Positions 1 through 7,591 of a stretch of DNA of 12,517 bases are shown piece by piece; the stretch's first letter is position 1, and the number at the start of each line of letters is the position of its first letter. The notes under the pieces are model-generated. The model was given only the letters and a program-made list of their open reading frames with translations, made no database searches and was not told the origin of the DNA. The stretch lies in assembly GCA_041389525.1 (NCBI GenBank), contig JAWKRR010000100.1, positions 1-12,517 of the forward strand, written 5' to 3'. The translations under genes were made by a program, and so were the position numbers. The stretch comes from JACKFB01 sp041389525. Its GTDB lineage: Bacteria > Myxococcota_A > UBA9042 > PHBI01 > JACKFB01.

Positions 1-270
1 GCGATGGCCTCGACTCGCGGCAGAGAGCGTTGTTGTTCCACTCCCGTTCCATGGATCAAGTACCGTCGCCCCTTGCTGCAGTCCGACGGTGGAAAGCAAA
101 TGGCGAGCGAACGCGTAGCTAAACCCCGCGTAGTACGGGTACCAAGACTCGGTCGGAGCGCCTTCCTGCGGGCGCCGCTTCGGCTGGAACTGGTCGCCAA
201 GGCTGCGAAGCGCAGCAAGGACCTCGCCCTCGGGGCGGTCTCTCGGCTGGCGCGCGAACCCTGAAATCAC
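1..270 (-). CDS. N-terminal part of a putative DNA methyltransferase (runs off left edge)
   Basis: Reading the minus strand from a GTG at 270 gives 90 open codons to the window edge. Residues 70-80 read VLDPWNGSGTT, the motif I (SAM-binding) signature of N6-adenine/N4-cytosine DNA methyltransferases, usually written DPFxGSGTT. Just before it, about residues 43-59 (WYPYYAGFSYAFARHLL) are aromatic-rich, as often found upstream of motif I when motif I precedes the catalytic DPPY/NPPY motif. That catalytic motif would lie to the left, outside the window. The GTG is chosen because GGAG sits 5 nt upstream and an in-frame TAA lies only 15 codons further upstream. Base composition here is visibly less GC-rich than in the next genes, which would fit an accessory or transferred gene. 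It could belong to a restriction or defence locus, but only the N-terminus is visible. The family call is fairly firm; target base and role are unknown. Confidence 0.72.
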   Translation of the reverse strand, partial: MISGFARQPRDRPEGEVLAALRSLGDQFQPKRRPQEGAPTESWYPYYAGFSYAFARHLLSTVGLQQGATVLDPWNGSGTTTLSAASRGHR

Positions 271-275
271 AAGTA

Positions 276-279
276 CTCC
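276..279 (-). promoter_or_regulatory. Ribosome binding site GGAG for the methyltransferase GTG start
   Basis: The minus strand reads GGAG followed by 5 nt (TACTT) and then GTG at 270. This fixes the non-ATG start of the left-edge gene, since no ATG occurs in frame between the upstream stop and motif I. Confidence 0.5.
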
Positions 280-413
280 GGTCGTCGAATCTTTACCGCA
301 GGGCTGAGTTTACTCGTGCGCTCCGCCACAGCAACCACTTCACTCGTCATCGCGTGGACGATGCGTCGGCGTGATCGGCGTCGAATGGGGTGCTCGTCCG
401 CGCGTGACTGCGA

Positions 414-442
414 TAAACGTGTCCCTTGGCAGCGAAGGCACG
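414..442 (-). terminator. Candidate intrinsic terminator after the 909-aa lipoprotein gene
   Basis: On the minus strand, 16 nt past the stop codon, CGTGCCTT pairs with AAGG-GA-CACG across a 7-nt loop. That makes an 8-bp stem with a 2-nt bulge, followed directly by TTTAT. The stem is imperfect and the T-run short, so this is moderate evidence. It would separate the lipoprotein operon from the methyltransferase gene. The rest of the 271-457 spacer shows no clear promoter or gene. Confidence 0.4.
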
Positions 443-457
443 CACTCGGAAATTTGG

Positions 458-3187
458 TCAGAGCGGCGTGAGGGTGAAGCGCATCGCGAAGGGGAGGGTC
501 TGGGGGAGGGGGTCTTCGGGGGCGACGCCGTAGATGCTCTTGACCAAGTTTTCGACGCCTTCTTGGTCGATGCCGCCGACGGTCAGGACGATGTCGACGA
601 GGTTTTGGGTGGCGATGGAGCCGTCGAGGTCGGCGACCTCCAAGGTCACGGTCTTGGCGGCGTCGACGCTCTGGGTGACCGTCCAGGCGGGCTCGCGGAT
701 GGTGAGGACGCCGAGCTGGGTGCCGGCGCTGTCGCGGACGCGGATGGTCTGTTCGAGGCCCTGGGCGGTGAAGGTGGTGGCGGTGAAGCCGCCGCTGACC
801 GCGGTCTCGGTGTCGGGGTCGGGGAGGCCGCTGGCGTCGGTGTCTTCGGCGATGGCGAGGGTCATGGTGCCCAGGGTCGTGTCGACCTCGACGGCGCCCA
901 TGAGCATGCGGGGCATGAAGCTGGTGATGATGCCGCCCGCGACCGGGTTTGCGGGCTTGGTCAGCTCGACGTGGTCGGCGTCGGTGACAAAGACCTTGGC
1001 CGGCGCGGTGGACCAGGACTCGGTGCCGGTGCCGGCGGCGAAGGTGGACGCGAGGAAGGCGTCGAGCTGGTCGTCGCGGCGGGTCCAGAAGTAGCCCGTC
1101 GAGGTCTGGGCGAGGTAGCCGAAGGGGTAGGAGGTCTTAGTCTCGGGTTTTTCGCGCGCCAGCAGCTCGATGGGGTAGCGGTAGCGCGACTCGGCGGCCT
1201 TGAGCACCGGCAGGACAGCCGCCGTGATCGCTTGGGCGCGGGCCAGGGCGGCCTCGGCGGCAGCTCTTGCCTGCGTCATCGCCGCGTCATTTTCGGCGGC
1301 GCGGGCCAGCTTGAAGGCGCGGGACTCGGCCACCGCCTCGTAGAGCGCGACGGCGTGTTCGATGCGCTGGACGTAGAGCTCGAGGCCCTCGCGAAGCTCG
1401 GCGGCGAGCTTCGTTTGCTGAGGCGTGCCCTGGCTGTTCGGGGTGGCCGGCAGGGTCGCCAAGATGGCCTCGTGCTCGGTCAGCATCTGCCGCAGCGCGC
1501 CGAGATCCTGCGTCTGCCAGGCCGCGAACGCCGCGTCGTCCATGTCGCGGACCGTCCGGTAGGCCAGCTTGGGCCGCCGCGCCAGGATGCCCGCCTGGGC
1601 GCCGATCTCGTCTTGGGGAAGCTCGCCCGCGAGGTAGAACATCAGCAGCGGGTTGGTCTCGTACAGCCACTTTCGCTGGGCGTTGGTCCAGGCGACCTCG
1701 GCGGCGATGAGCGCCTCGCGGTCAGGCCCGAAGACCGGCTTGAGCCAGTCGAGATAGGCCTCCCACGAGGTGTCGGCGTCCCAGGTCAGGCGCGTGAGGT
1801 GGTGGTCGTACATCCAGTAGGTCCACTCGCGGCCCGACGTGAAGGTGACGTGGCCCTCGACCTCGTAGGGTTTCAGCTCGACCTGGACGTCGTGGGCGCG
1901 CGACCACCCGGTGATGGGCAGGACCAGGGGCACGTTGTTGTCGAAGCCCAGCCACCAGGCGGTCTCGGGGAAGAAGACCAGGGGGCGCTTACCGGAGGCG
2001 GCGCTCAGAAAATCCAGCTGGTGGGTGAAGTCCTCGCAGTCGTAGACCGGCGCTGGCGAGGTCAGGGTGTAGAACATCGTGGTGTGGACGAAGGCGCCCA
2101 GCGCGTCCGGGGCCTGCAGCGGCAGGTGGTAGAAGGGCCCGCCGCCGTCGGCCTGTAGCCCGCAGGTGATGTGGATCCACGCGAAGGGACGCACGGCCGG
2201 CCACGCATCGGTGACGTGCTTGGTGGCGGCGTCCAGCCAGGCCAGAACGTCGCCGTCGGCGGGCTTTGTGAACTCGCTGGTGCCGATCTGAAAGCCGATA
2301 TAGCTGAGGCCCGAGGCCAGCACGCGGTCCAGCGCCGCGGCGATCTGCTCGGCGTCGGGCCGGCGCTCGCCGGTCAGCGGGTCCACGTCGTCGTCGCGGA
2401 TCATCTTGAAGGCGTTCTGCTGCTGGTCGACGAAGCCGATGACGGCGCCCAGGCCGATCCCGAGGCCGCGCGCCTCGGCCGTGATGTCCTGCATCCACGG
2501 GGTCCAGGCGTCCAGGTCCACGGTCTTGAGCATGTGGAAGTAAAGGACGTTCTGGCGGTTGCGCGCCAGCCAGCGCAGGTAGCGGCTGGCCATGGCGCGA
2601 AAGCCGTCCACGCCCGGGCGCAGCAGCACGTCGCTCATCACGATGGGGTGCTGGGTGTGCTCGTGAAAGCCGCGCAGCGCGAAGTGCGGCAGGTCGGGCG
2701 TGCCGTCGTAGCCGGTCGGCAACGTGGCGTCGGGGGCGGTGGGGAAGAAGGTCTCTTCGGGGTGGAGATAACGCACCCCGAGATCGGCGGCGATCCGGTA
2801 GAGGCCGTACATGCAGCCGATCTCGGCCTGGCACTCCACGAGGATCGAGGGGGTTCCTGGCGATTCGGGGGTGTCCTTGGCCTCGCTGAGGCGGAAGCCC
2901 TGGGCGCCGAGGGCGGTGTCCGCGGGGACGACCCGGACGATGATCGCGCCCTTGGGCGACGCTGGCTCGGCCGCGCTGACGCCGGCGATGGCGGCCATGG
3001 CGTCGCGGAGATCGGTGGCCGCCGCAACCAAGCCAGGGCCGGCGGCGACCGGGACCATGACGCGGATGGCGAGGCTGTTGCCGCTGCGCAGGGCCGCGGG
3101 GCCGGAGCCTCCCGAGTCGCTCCCGCAGCCCGAGATAAGCCAGCCCGCGCAGGCGACAAGTCCCCAAAGTAGCAGTCCGCGCCTCAT
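458..3187 (-). CDS. Large lipoprotein with glycoside-hydrolase-like N-terminal half
   Basis: 909 residues. The start is a short basic n-region (MRR), a hydrophobic stretch and a lipobox ending I-S-G-C with Cys21 as the lipidated residue, so the mature protein is membrane-anchored outside the cytoplasm. A Ser/Gly-rich linker follows. Residues about 40-150 have the look of the small alpha/beta domain preceding the barrel in GH20/GH67-type glycosidases: a predicted beta-strand series, then GCMYGLYRIAADLGVRYLHP at 124-143, matching the 'G..YG.Y...D.LGVR...P' pattern of those domains. Residues about 170-500 are Trp/Tyr/His-rich and could be a barrel (RGFHEHTQH at 172-180, FFPETAWWLGF at 405-415). 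Residues about 590-665 are Ala/Glu/Arg-rich, probably helical or coiled-coil. The C-terminal 200 residues look beta-rich. I cannot point to catalytic acids, so hydrolase activity is inference. The start is supported by GGAG 5 nt before ATG. It lies 30 bp behind the 610-aa gene, probably in one transcript. Confidence 0.75.
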   Translation of the reverse strand: MRRGLLLWGLVACAGWLISGCGSDSGGSGPAALRSGNSLAIRVMVPVAAGPGLVAAATDLRDAMAAIAGVSAAEPASPKGAIIVRVVPADTALGAQGFRLSEAKDTPESPGTPSILVECQAEIGCMYGLYRIAADLGVRYLHPEETFFPTAPDATLPTGYDGTPDLPHFALRGFHEHTQHPIVMSDVLLRPGVDGFRAMASRYLRWLARNRQNVLYFHMLKTVDLDAWTPWMQDITAEARGLGIGLGAVIGFVDQQQNAFKMIRDDDVDPLTGERRPDAEQIAAALDRVLASGLSYIGFQIGTSEFTKPADGDVLAWLDAATKHVTDAWPAVRPFAWIHITCGLQADGGGPFYHLPLQAPDALGAFVHTTMFYTLTSPAPVYDCEDFTHQLDFLSAASGKRPLVFFPETAWWLGFDNNVPLVLPITGWSRAHDVQVELKPYEVEGHVTFTSGREWTYWMYDHHLTRLTWDADTSWEAYLDWLKPVFGPDREALIAAEVAWTNAQRKWLYETNPLLMFYLAGELPQDEIGAQAGILARRPKLAYRTVRDMDDAAFAAWQTQDLGALRQMLTEHEAILATLPATPNSQGTPQQTKLAAELREGLELYVQRIEHAVALYEAVAESRAFKLARAAENDAAMTQARAAAEAALARAQAITAAVLPVLKAAESRYRYPIELLAREKPETKTSYPFGYLAQTSTGYFWTRRDDQLDAFLASTFAAGTGTESWSTAPAKVFVTDADHVELTKPANPVAGGIITSFMPRMLMGAVEVDTTLGTMTLAIAEDTDASGLPDPDTETAVSGGFTATTFTAQGLEQTIRVRDSAGTQLGVLTIREPAWTVTQSVDAAKTVTLEVADLDGSIATQNLVDIVLTVGGIDQEGVENLVKSIYGVAPEDPLPQTLPFAMRFTLTPL

Positions 3188-3217
3188 AGTTTCTCCGAAT
3201 CGCGGGCGGCCGGCTCC

Positions 3218-5050
3218 TTAGCTGGGCCAGACCTGCTCGCGGCGCCAGATGGCGGGCCAAGGCTCGCCCGCGTTGCCAGGGATCTCCTGGCCGTCGGGGG
3301 CGGTCACCAGATTACCCACATCGGCGAAAGCGCGCTCGGTGGATGTGTGGCCATTTCGCTGGCGGAAGGGGCGCAGCTTGCCGTCGCGGCGGATGGTCAT
3401 GACGTCGTGGGGGCCCACGCGGAGGTCGACCAGCGCGCCTTTTTGGGCCGCGTTGAGCAGCTGCTCCTCGTTGCCGATGGGGTCGGTGACCGTCTTGGCC
3501 TTGAGCGTCCAGACCAGCAGCGACGTGGGCTGGCGGCCGGGGAAGGCGGGCTCCAGCAGGTCGTCGTAGCCGTAGAAGGTCTTGCCGATGTCGTTCTGGT
3601 TGACCGGGCCGGCCATCAGGCAGATGCCGGCGAGGAGATCGCAGTCGGCGGGGAGGTCGGTGACGCCCATGAGCTCGACGTAGAGGGCGCTGCGTGAGGC
3701 TGCGGCGCCGACCGCGCGGACGCCGCGCTCCCAGTCGAGGCCGGCGGCGGCGAGCTCGGGCTGGGACAGGCCGGAGGCGTAGACGCGCTGGCCGACCAGG
3801 GCGAAGGCTTTGCGGCCGCGGCCGGCGTTGCGGCTGAAGGCGCGGCCGGTGGGGAGGTCGGCCCAGGCGGGGATGTTGGCGATGACGCGGTCGGTGACGC
3901 TGGAGAGCATGTCGCTGAGCTGACCGATGCGCTCGGTGCCGGTGGGCGTGTTGACGTCGATGCGCTCGAGCAGCAGCAGGTCCTTGCCGTGCTCGCGGTC
4001 GCAGCCGGTCCAGTGGGAGAACGCGTTGAAGGCGGCGCGGCCGGCCATGACGGGGAGCTCGTCGGGGACGTCCATCTGCTGGTCGGTTTGGTAGGCGGCG
4101 GGGGCTTTGGGTTCCTGGTTGACGCCGGGGAGGATGCGCTCGCTGCGGAAGGCCATGAGGTTGGCGCCCAGCTTGCGCCACAGCGGGGCCGGGAGGGTGA
4201 CGCGCTCGTCGGGGAGGGCGGCGCCGACCTGGACGACCTGGGCGAGGTGCCAGCCCTTGGCGCGGTCGCGGGCGGTGAGGCCGGCGAGGGCTTCGAGGGC
4301 GCGGATGGCGGCGCGGTTGGCGACGCGGGCGGGGCCGCAGAAGGGCGCCATGTGGACTTGGGCGCGGCGGCGGCCGGCGGAGGCGACGAGGGCGGCGCGC
4401 TCCATGCCGTCGGCGAGGATGCCGAGGTGGAGGTCTTTGAGGTAGCCGATGGTGGGGATGTCGTCGCCGTGGAGGACGCGCTTGCGGAAGAGGCGGGCGG
4501 CGACGCCGGGGACGCTGCGGTGGCGGCGGTGGCCGATGAGGGTGAGCAGCATCGTGAAGGCGGTGCGGTAGGGGCGGGCGAGGATGAGCCAGGTGTGGGT
4601 GGCGCCGGGGAGGGCGGGGGCGGCGAGGTCTTTGAGGCCGGCCAGCAGGGCGGCGGCTTCGCGGCTGTCGGCGGGGCCGAGGACGGTGGCGCGTTGGCCG
4701 CGGAAGTTGGTGGATTGGCGGCTGGAGAGGACGCCGAGGGAGGCTTCCTCGAAGAGCTCGGCCTCGGTGACCGGGGTGGCGGGGCCGAAGGCGGTCGGGC
4801 GCTCGAGGGAGAGGAGCGGCATGAGCTGGCGCGCCTCGGCCGAGGTCAGGGCGACGCGGGTGCGGAAGCCGACCGGCGAGGCGGAGTCGAGGCCGCGGGG
4901 GAGGGTGTAGCGGTTGGCGTGCTCGCCGGGGGCGGCCGGGACGGCGAGGCGCTGGGCGCGCAGCTCGGGGGCCGGCGGGGGGATGGGGACCACCTCGAGG
5001 AACTTGGGGCGGGTGTTGGCGCTGTCGAGGGTCTCGGCTTCCGCGGACAT
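3218..5050 (-). CDS. 610-residue cytoplasmic protein of unknown function
   Basis: I do not recognise this family. The 610 residues have no signal peptide and no convincing membrane span. The first 45 residues are Pro/Ala-rich (VPIPPPAPEL at 21-30) and probably disordered. A basic stretch (HRRHRSVPGVAARLFRKRVLHGDD) runs about 174-197. Later blocks look globular: MAPFCGPARVANR at 234-246, HWTGCDREHGKDLLLLERIDV at 346-366, and CDLLAGICLMAGPVNQNDIG at 470-489. The last holds two of the four cysteines (238, 350, 470, 477). C-terminal residues about 510-570 look like beta-strands with basic residues (VGPHDVMTIRRDGKLRPF, 545-562). The start has a near-ideal ribosome binding site (GGAGGT, 7-nt spacer). 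It is first in a probable operon with the downstream lipoprotein and is transcribed away from the dockerin lipoprotein. The long open frame, strong ribosome binding site and normal composition argue that it is real. Confidence 0.8.
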   Translation of the reverse strand: MSAEAETLDSANTRPKFLEVVPIPPPAPELRAQRLAVPAAPGEHANRYTLPRGLDSASPVGFRTRVALTSAEARQLMPLLSLERPTAFGPATPVTEAELFEEASLGVLSSRQSTNFRGQRATVLGPADSREAAALLAGLKDLAAPALPGATHTWLILARPYRTAFTMLLTLIGHRRHRSVPGVAARLFRKRVLHGDDIPTIGYLKDLHLGILADGMERAALVASAGRRRAQVHMAPFCGPARVANRAAIRALEALAGLTARDRAKGWHLAQVVQVGAALPDERVTLPAPLWRKLGANLMAFRSERILPGVNQEPKAPAAYQTDQQMDVPDELPVMAGRAAFNAFSHWTGCDREHGKDLLLLERIDVNTPTGTERIGQLSDMLSSVTDRVIANIPAWADLPTGRAFSRNAGRGRKAFALVGQRVYASGLSQPELAAAGLDWERGVRAVGAAASRSALYVELMGVTDLPADCDLLAGICLMAGPVNQNDIGKTFYGYDDLLEPAFPGRQPTSLLVWTLKAKTVTDPIGNEEQLLNAAQKGALVDLRVGPHDVMTIRRDGKLRPFRQRNGHTSTERAFADVGNLVTAPDGQEIPGNAGEPWPAIWRREQVWPS

Positions 5051-5056
5051 GGCGGC

Positions 5057-5062
5057 GACCTC
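5057..5062 (-). promoter_or_regulatory. Strong Shine-Dalgarno GGAGGT for the 610-aa gene
   Basis: The minus strand reads GGAGGT, a 7-nt spacer, then ATG at 5050. It confirms this start and suggests efficient translation compared with the other genes in the window. Confidence 0.6.
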
Positions 5063-5120
5063 CGGGTGGGACGTGTTGGGGGCCTCATAGGCCAGCCGCG
5101 CGCGGGCCGCAAGTGCTTGA

Positions 5121-5141
5121 AACCAAAGCGTACGCTCGGTT
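5121..5141. promoter_or_regulatory. Symmetric palindrome, possible operator in the divergent promoter region
   Basis: A perfect 10-bp palindrome AGCGTACGCT (5127-5136) is flanked by AACC on the left and GGTT on the right, giving near two-fold symmetry over 21 bp. It lies in the 229-bp gap (5051-5279) between divergent genes, about 70 bp from the minus-strand start and 140 bp from the plus-strand start, which is typical for a dimeric repressor or activator site. A -35-like TTGAAA (5119-5124) abuts it on the plus strand, but I see no convincing -10 element. The rest of the gap shows no gene; its promoters must lie here but cannot be placed from sequence alone. Confidence 0.3.
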
Positions 5142-5279
5142 CTTGAGGTGCTACGTGTTCTAGTTTTCGGCCTAGCCAGTCAGCGGCTCGTCGCCCGCGC
5201 TCGCGCTGGTGCCTCGGGGCTTGTACCCGGACGCGCCGGCTGACAGGATTCCCGGCGTCGTTCATCAGGGGTGGTTCCG

Positions 5280-7523
5280 ATGCGTCTTTTCGTCCGTCGT
5301 TTGCTGGGGATTTTGGTGGTGGTCGGCGCGCTGACCGGCGGCTGCGGCGGGTCCGAGGAGGGCGGCGCCGACGTGGTCGCGGACGTGGCCAGCGACGCGA
5401 AGGACGCGGTCGCGGATGCCCCCGCGGACACGGCGAATGACGCGGTCGCGGATGGGGACGCGGACGCGGACGCGCTGCCCGACGTGGTGGTGCCCGTGGC
5501 GACGGACGAGTCGCGGGCCCGCGCTTTCAAGCTCTTCTACCGCGAGCGAATGGACCGCGTGCTGGTCGCCTACAACCGCTACTCGCTCTTCGGCGACGCG
5601 GGTTTCGGGCTGGCGGTCGGCCGCGCGCAGGTCGCTCGTGACGGCGACAGCTACGACATCGTGGTCGGCCCGCAGGACAACAACCTCATGGGCACGCCGC
5701 TGCGTTCGGTGTGGCACGCGTGGCGGCATTTTCGCACCCGGACGGCCGAGTTGACGCTGATTCGCATGCTGCGCGGGCTGGAGTTCTACGAGCAGGTGAC
5801 GGGCCACCCGGGGCTGACCAGCCGCATGGCGCTGACCGGCTGGACCCTGGACATCGACGGCGTGGCGAAGACGGCGAAGCGCACGCGCGGTGGGGTCGAG
5901 GTGGCCTCGCCGATCACCACGGACGCGGCGCTCGAGGCGGAGATGATCGCGACGTTTTTCGACGGCGTGCAGATGAAGTACCGGATGGACCCGAAGGACA
6001 CCTACCTGACCTTCCTCCCGGGGTGGGATCCGGTGGACTACGCCATCACCCTGAGCATGCCGGATCTGCCGGATTTCATTCGCATCTCGGACTGCTGCGC
6101 GAGCCTGTTCCGCACGCCGGAGGGCAACGCCTGGGCGGACTCGTGGTGGTCCAACCACAACTCGCGCGACAACTTCCCCGACATCGCGCTGGGCTTGCTG
6201 GCGGCCGAGGAGGCGCAGGCCTTCCCCGACACGCCGCCGGCGGTGCGCGAGATCGCGGCGCGGGTGACGGCGGCGGGCGTGCGGGTGGCGGACCTCATCG
6301 AGGCCAACGGCGGCAACATCATGACCGTCGACGAGTACCACCCCTACTCGGAGCTGGTGGTCTCGGGCGTGGTGCGGCCGCACGGGCTGGTGGAGAGCGA
6401 GGACCTGGGGTCGATGGCGTCGTGCCCGATGGCGCTGCTGGGGCGCGCGCTGTCCACGCAGGGGCTGAGCGCCGAGCCCAAGGACGTGTTCTTGCCGGGG
6501 ACGCAGGAGCTGCTCATCGCCCGCGACTACCCCGGGCTCATCGAGTGCCCGTTCGAGCAGCCGCGCCGCTGCGTGAGCATCGACGACGCCATCTGCGGGC
6601 TGCCGTGGGCGCGCATGGACGAGCTGAAGGTGTTTGACCAGCCGATCTTCGAGCTGGCCGAGGAGCTGGAGGCCGGGGCGGCGGAGGCGCTGCTGGGCGC
6701 GTTTCAGAACGACTTCGACGATATCGCCGAGGCGATGGTGACGCTGCAGGCGCTGCTGGCGGTGAAGGGCCAGGCCGCGCGGGCCGCTGAGGCGCGCGAC
6801 AGCGTCGGGAACCTGACCAACCTGATGCGGCGCTTCGCCGACGTCATCTACGGCGCGCTGAAGCCGCAGAAGCAGGCAGACCAGCGCTACGCCGCGGCGA
6901 TCTTCGACGCGCTGGCGGGGCGCGAGGTCATCGCGGAGGACCTCGGCGCGTTTGAGCCGGAGGAGGCGCAGATGGCGCGGGCTGAGGCGCTGCTGGACTT
7001 CCCGGTGGGCGCGCCCGCGAAGCTGCACACCGACGAAGAGCTGCTGAAGATGATCACCGACGGGCTGGCGAACCTCGAGGACAAGTCCGGCCCGGGTCGC
7101 AGCGAGGCGATTCGCAAGCGCTACGCGGAGACCTATCCCGACGGCAAGCCGCCCGTTCGGCGGGCTGGCGACGCCTACGAGGCGCGGCAGGGTCAGGGGC
7201 CGTGGGTCCCCGCGGAGCGTCCACACCACGTCGGCACCGGCGGCCTGCACCTGATGGAGGCCGTGATCCTGTGCACGACCGCGCCGCACCTGCTGGACTG
7301 CAGCTGGGCCGCCATCGGCTGCGCGCCCGCCGACTTCGACCACAGCGGCACCGTCGACGCCGCCGACGCAGCGCTCTTCGAGGCCGCCTTCGCCGCGGCA
7401 GGAGAGGGCGCGAACTGCCTCTCGGCCAGCCAGCCCTGCGGCGGCGCCGACCTCGACCGCTCGGGGGCCCTCGACGCCTCCGACCGCGCGTTCATGGCGG
7501 CGGCCCAGGGCTGCGTGCCCTGA
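5280..7523 (+). CDS. Lipoprotein with Asp/Ala linker and C-terminal dockerin-like repeats
   Basis: 747 residues from the ATG at 5280. A GTG at 5271 is possible, but AGGGG lies 8 nt before the ATG, and the ATG puts MRLFVRR directly ahead of the hydrophobic core. The signal ends LTGGC, making Cys22 the likely lipidated residue; the lipobox is slightly off consensus (Leu at -4). Residues about 30-72 are a linker built almost entirely of Asp, Ala and Val, common in surface lipoproteins of this lineage. The main body (about 75-640) matches no family I know; it has DNNLMGTPLRSVWHAWRHF at 133-151 and a WWSNHNSRDNFPDIALG segment at 289-305. The end holds two calcium-loop repeats of dockerin/EF-hand form: DFDHSGTVDAAD at 685-696 and DLDRSGALDASD at 724-735, with Cys residues nearby (665, 674, 681, 713, 720, 745) that could form disulfides. 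The protein is probably at the cell surface; its reaction is unknown. It is transcribed divergently from the 610-aa gene. Confidence 0.82.
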   Translation: MRLFVRRLLGILVVVGALTGGCGGSEEGGADVVADVASDAKDAVADAPADTANDAVADGDADADALPDVVVPVATDESRARAFKLFYRERMDRVLVAYNRYSLFGDAGFGLAVGRAQVARDGDSYDIVVGPQDNNLMGTPLRSVWHAWRHFRTRTAELTLIRMLRGLEFYEQVTGHPGLTSRMALTGWTLDIDGVAKTAKRTRGGVEVASPITTDAALEAEMIATFFDGVQMKYRMDPKDTYLTFLPGWDPVDYAITLSMPDLPDFIRISDCCASLFRTPEGNAWADSWWSNHNSRDNFPDIALGLLAAEEAQAFPDTPPAVREIAARVTAAGVRVADLIEANGGNIMTVDEYHPYSELVVSGVVRPHGLVESEDLGSMASCPMALLGRALSTQGLSAEPKDVFLPGTQELLIARDYPGLIECPFEQPRRCVSIDDAICGLPWARMDELKVFDQPIFELAEELEAGAAEALLGAFQNDFDDIAEAMVTLQALLAVKGQAARAAEARDSVGNLTNLMRRFADVIYGALKPQKQADQRYAAAIFDALAGREVIAEDLGAFEPEEAQMARAEALLDFPVGAPAKLHTDEELLKMITDGLANLEDKSGPGRSEAIRKRYAETYPDGKPPVRRAGDAYEARQGQGPWVPAERPHHVGTGGLHLMEAVILCTTAPHLLDCSWAAIGCAPADFDHSGTVDAADAALFEAAFAAAGEGANCLSASQPCGGADLDRSGALDASDRAFMAAAQGCVP
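5403..5454 (+). repeat. 16-bp direct repeat inside the Asp/Ala linker
   Basis: GACGCGGTCGCGGATG occurs at 5403-5418 and exactly again at 5439-5454, 36 bp apart, which keeps the reading frame (12 codons). It encodes DAVAD twice and sits in the low-complexity linker behind the lipobox, where slippage can change linker length without a frameshift. Confidence 0.6.
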
Positions 7524-7556
7524 GCCGGGTCGGTCTCGTCCGTTGCCGCGCTGACA

Positions 7557-7588
7557 GGGGGGGAGTAGTTTGGTCGCTCCCCTTTCTT
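7557..7588 (+). terminator. Intrinsic terminator after the dockerin lipoprotein gene
   Basis: GGGGAG (7560-7565) pairs perfectly with CTCCCC (7577-7582) across an 11-nt loop. Further G residues at 7557-7559 can wobble-pair with the following Ts, and the T-rich TTTCTT (7583-7588) follows. It lies 36 nt past the TGA of the lipoprotein gene and just before the palindromic element, so the kinase gene probably needs its own promoter. Confidence 0.6.
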
Positions 7589-7591
7589 GTT

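Noticed and set aside
4..264. 86-codon plus-strand open frame at the left edge
   Set aside because: The opposite strand in this interval encodes a clear methyltransferase motif I in a continuous frame with a ribosome site; the plus-strand frame is basic and low in information and has no ribosome site visible.
371..2158. 595-codon plus-strand open frame opposite the lipoprotein
   Set aside because: Very Gly/Asp/Val-rich translation typical of the antisense of a GC-rich gene; the minus strand has a lipobox, ribosome site and a balanced protein.
3989..5146. 385-codon plus-strand open frame opposite the 610-aa gene
   Set aside because: Almost entirely Gly/Ala/Glu/Val, an antisense artefact of high GC; the minus strand has a strong GGAGGT start.
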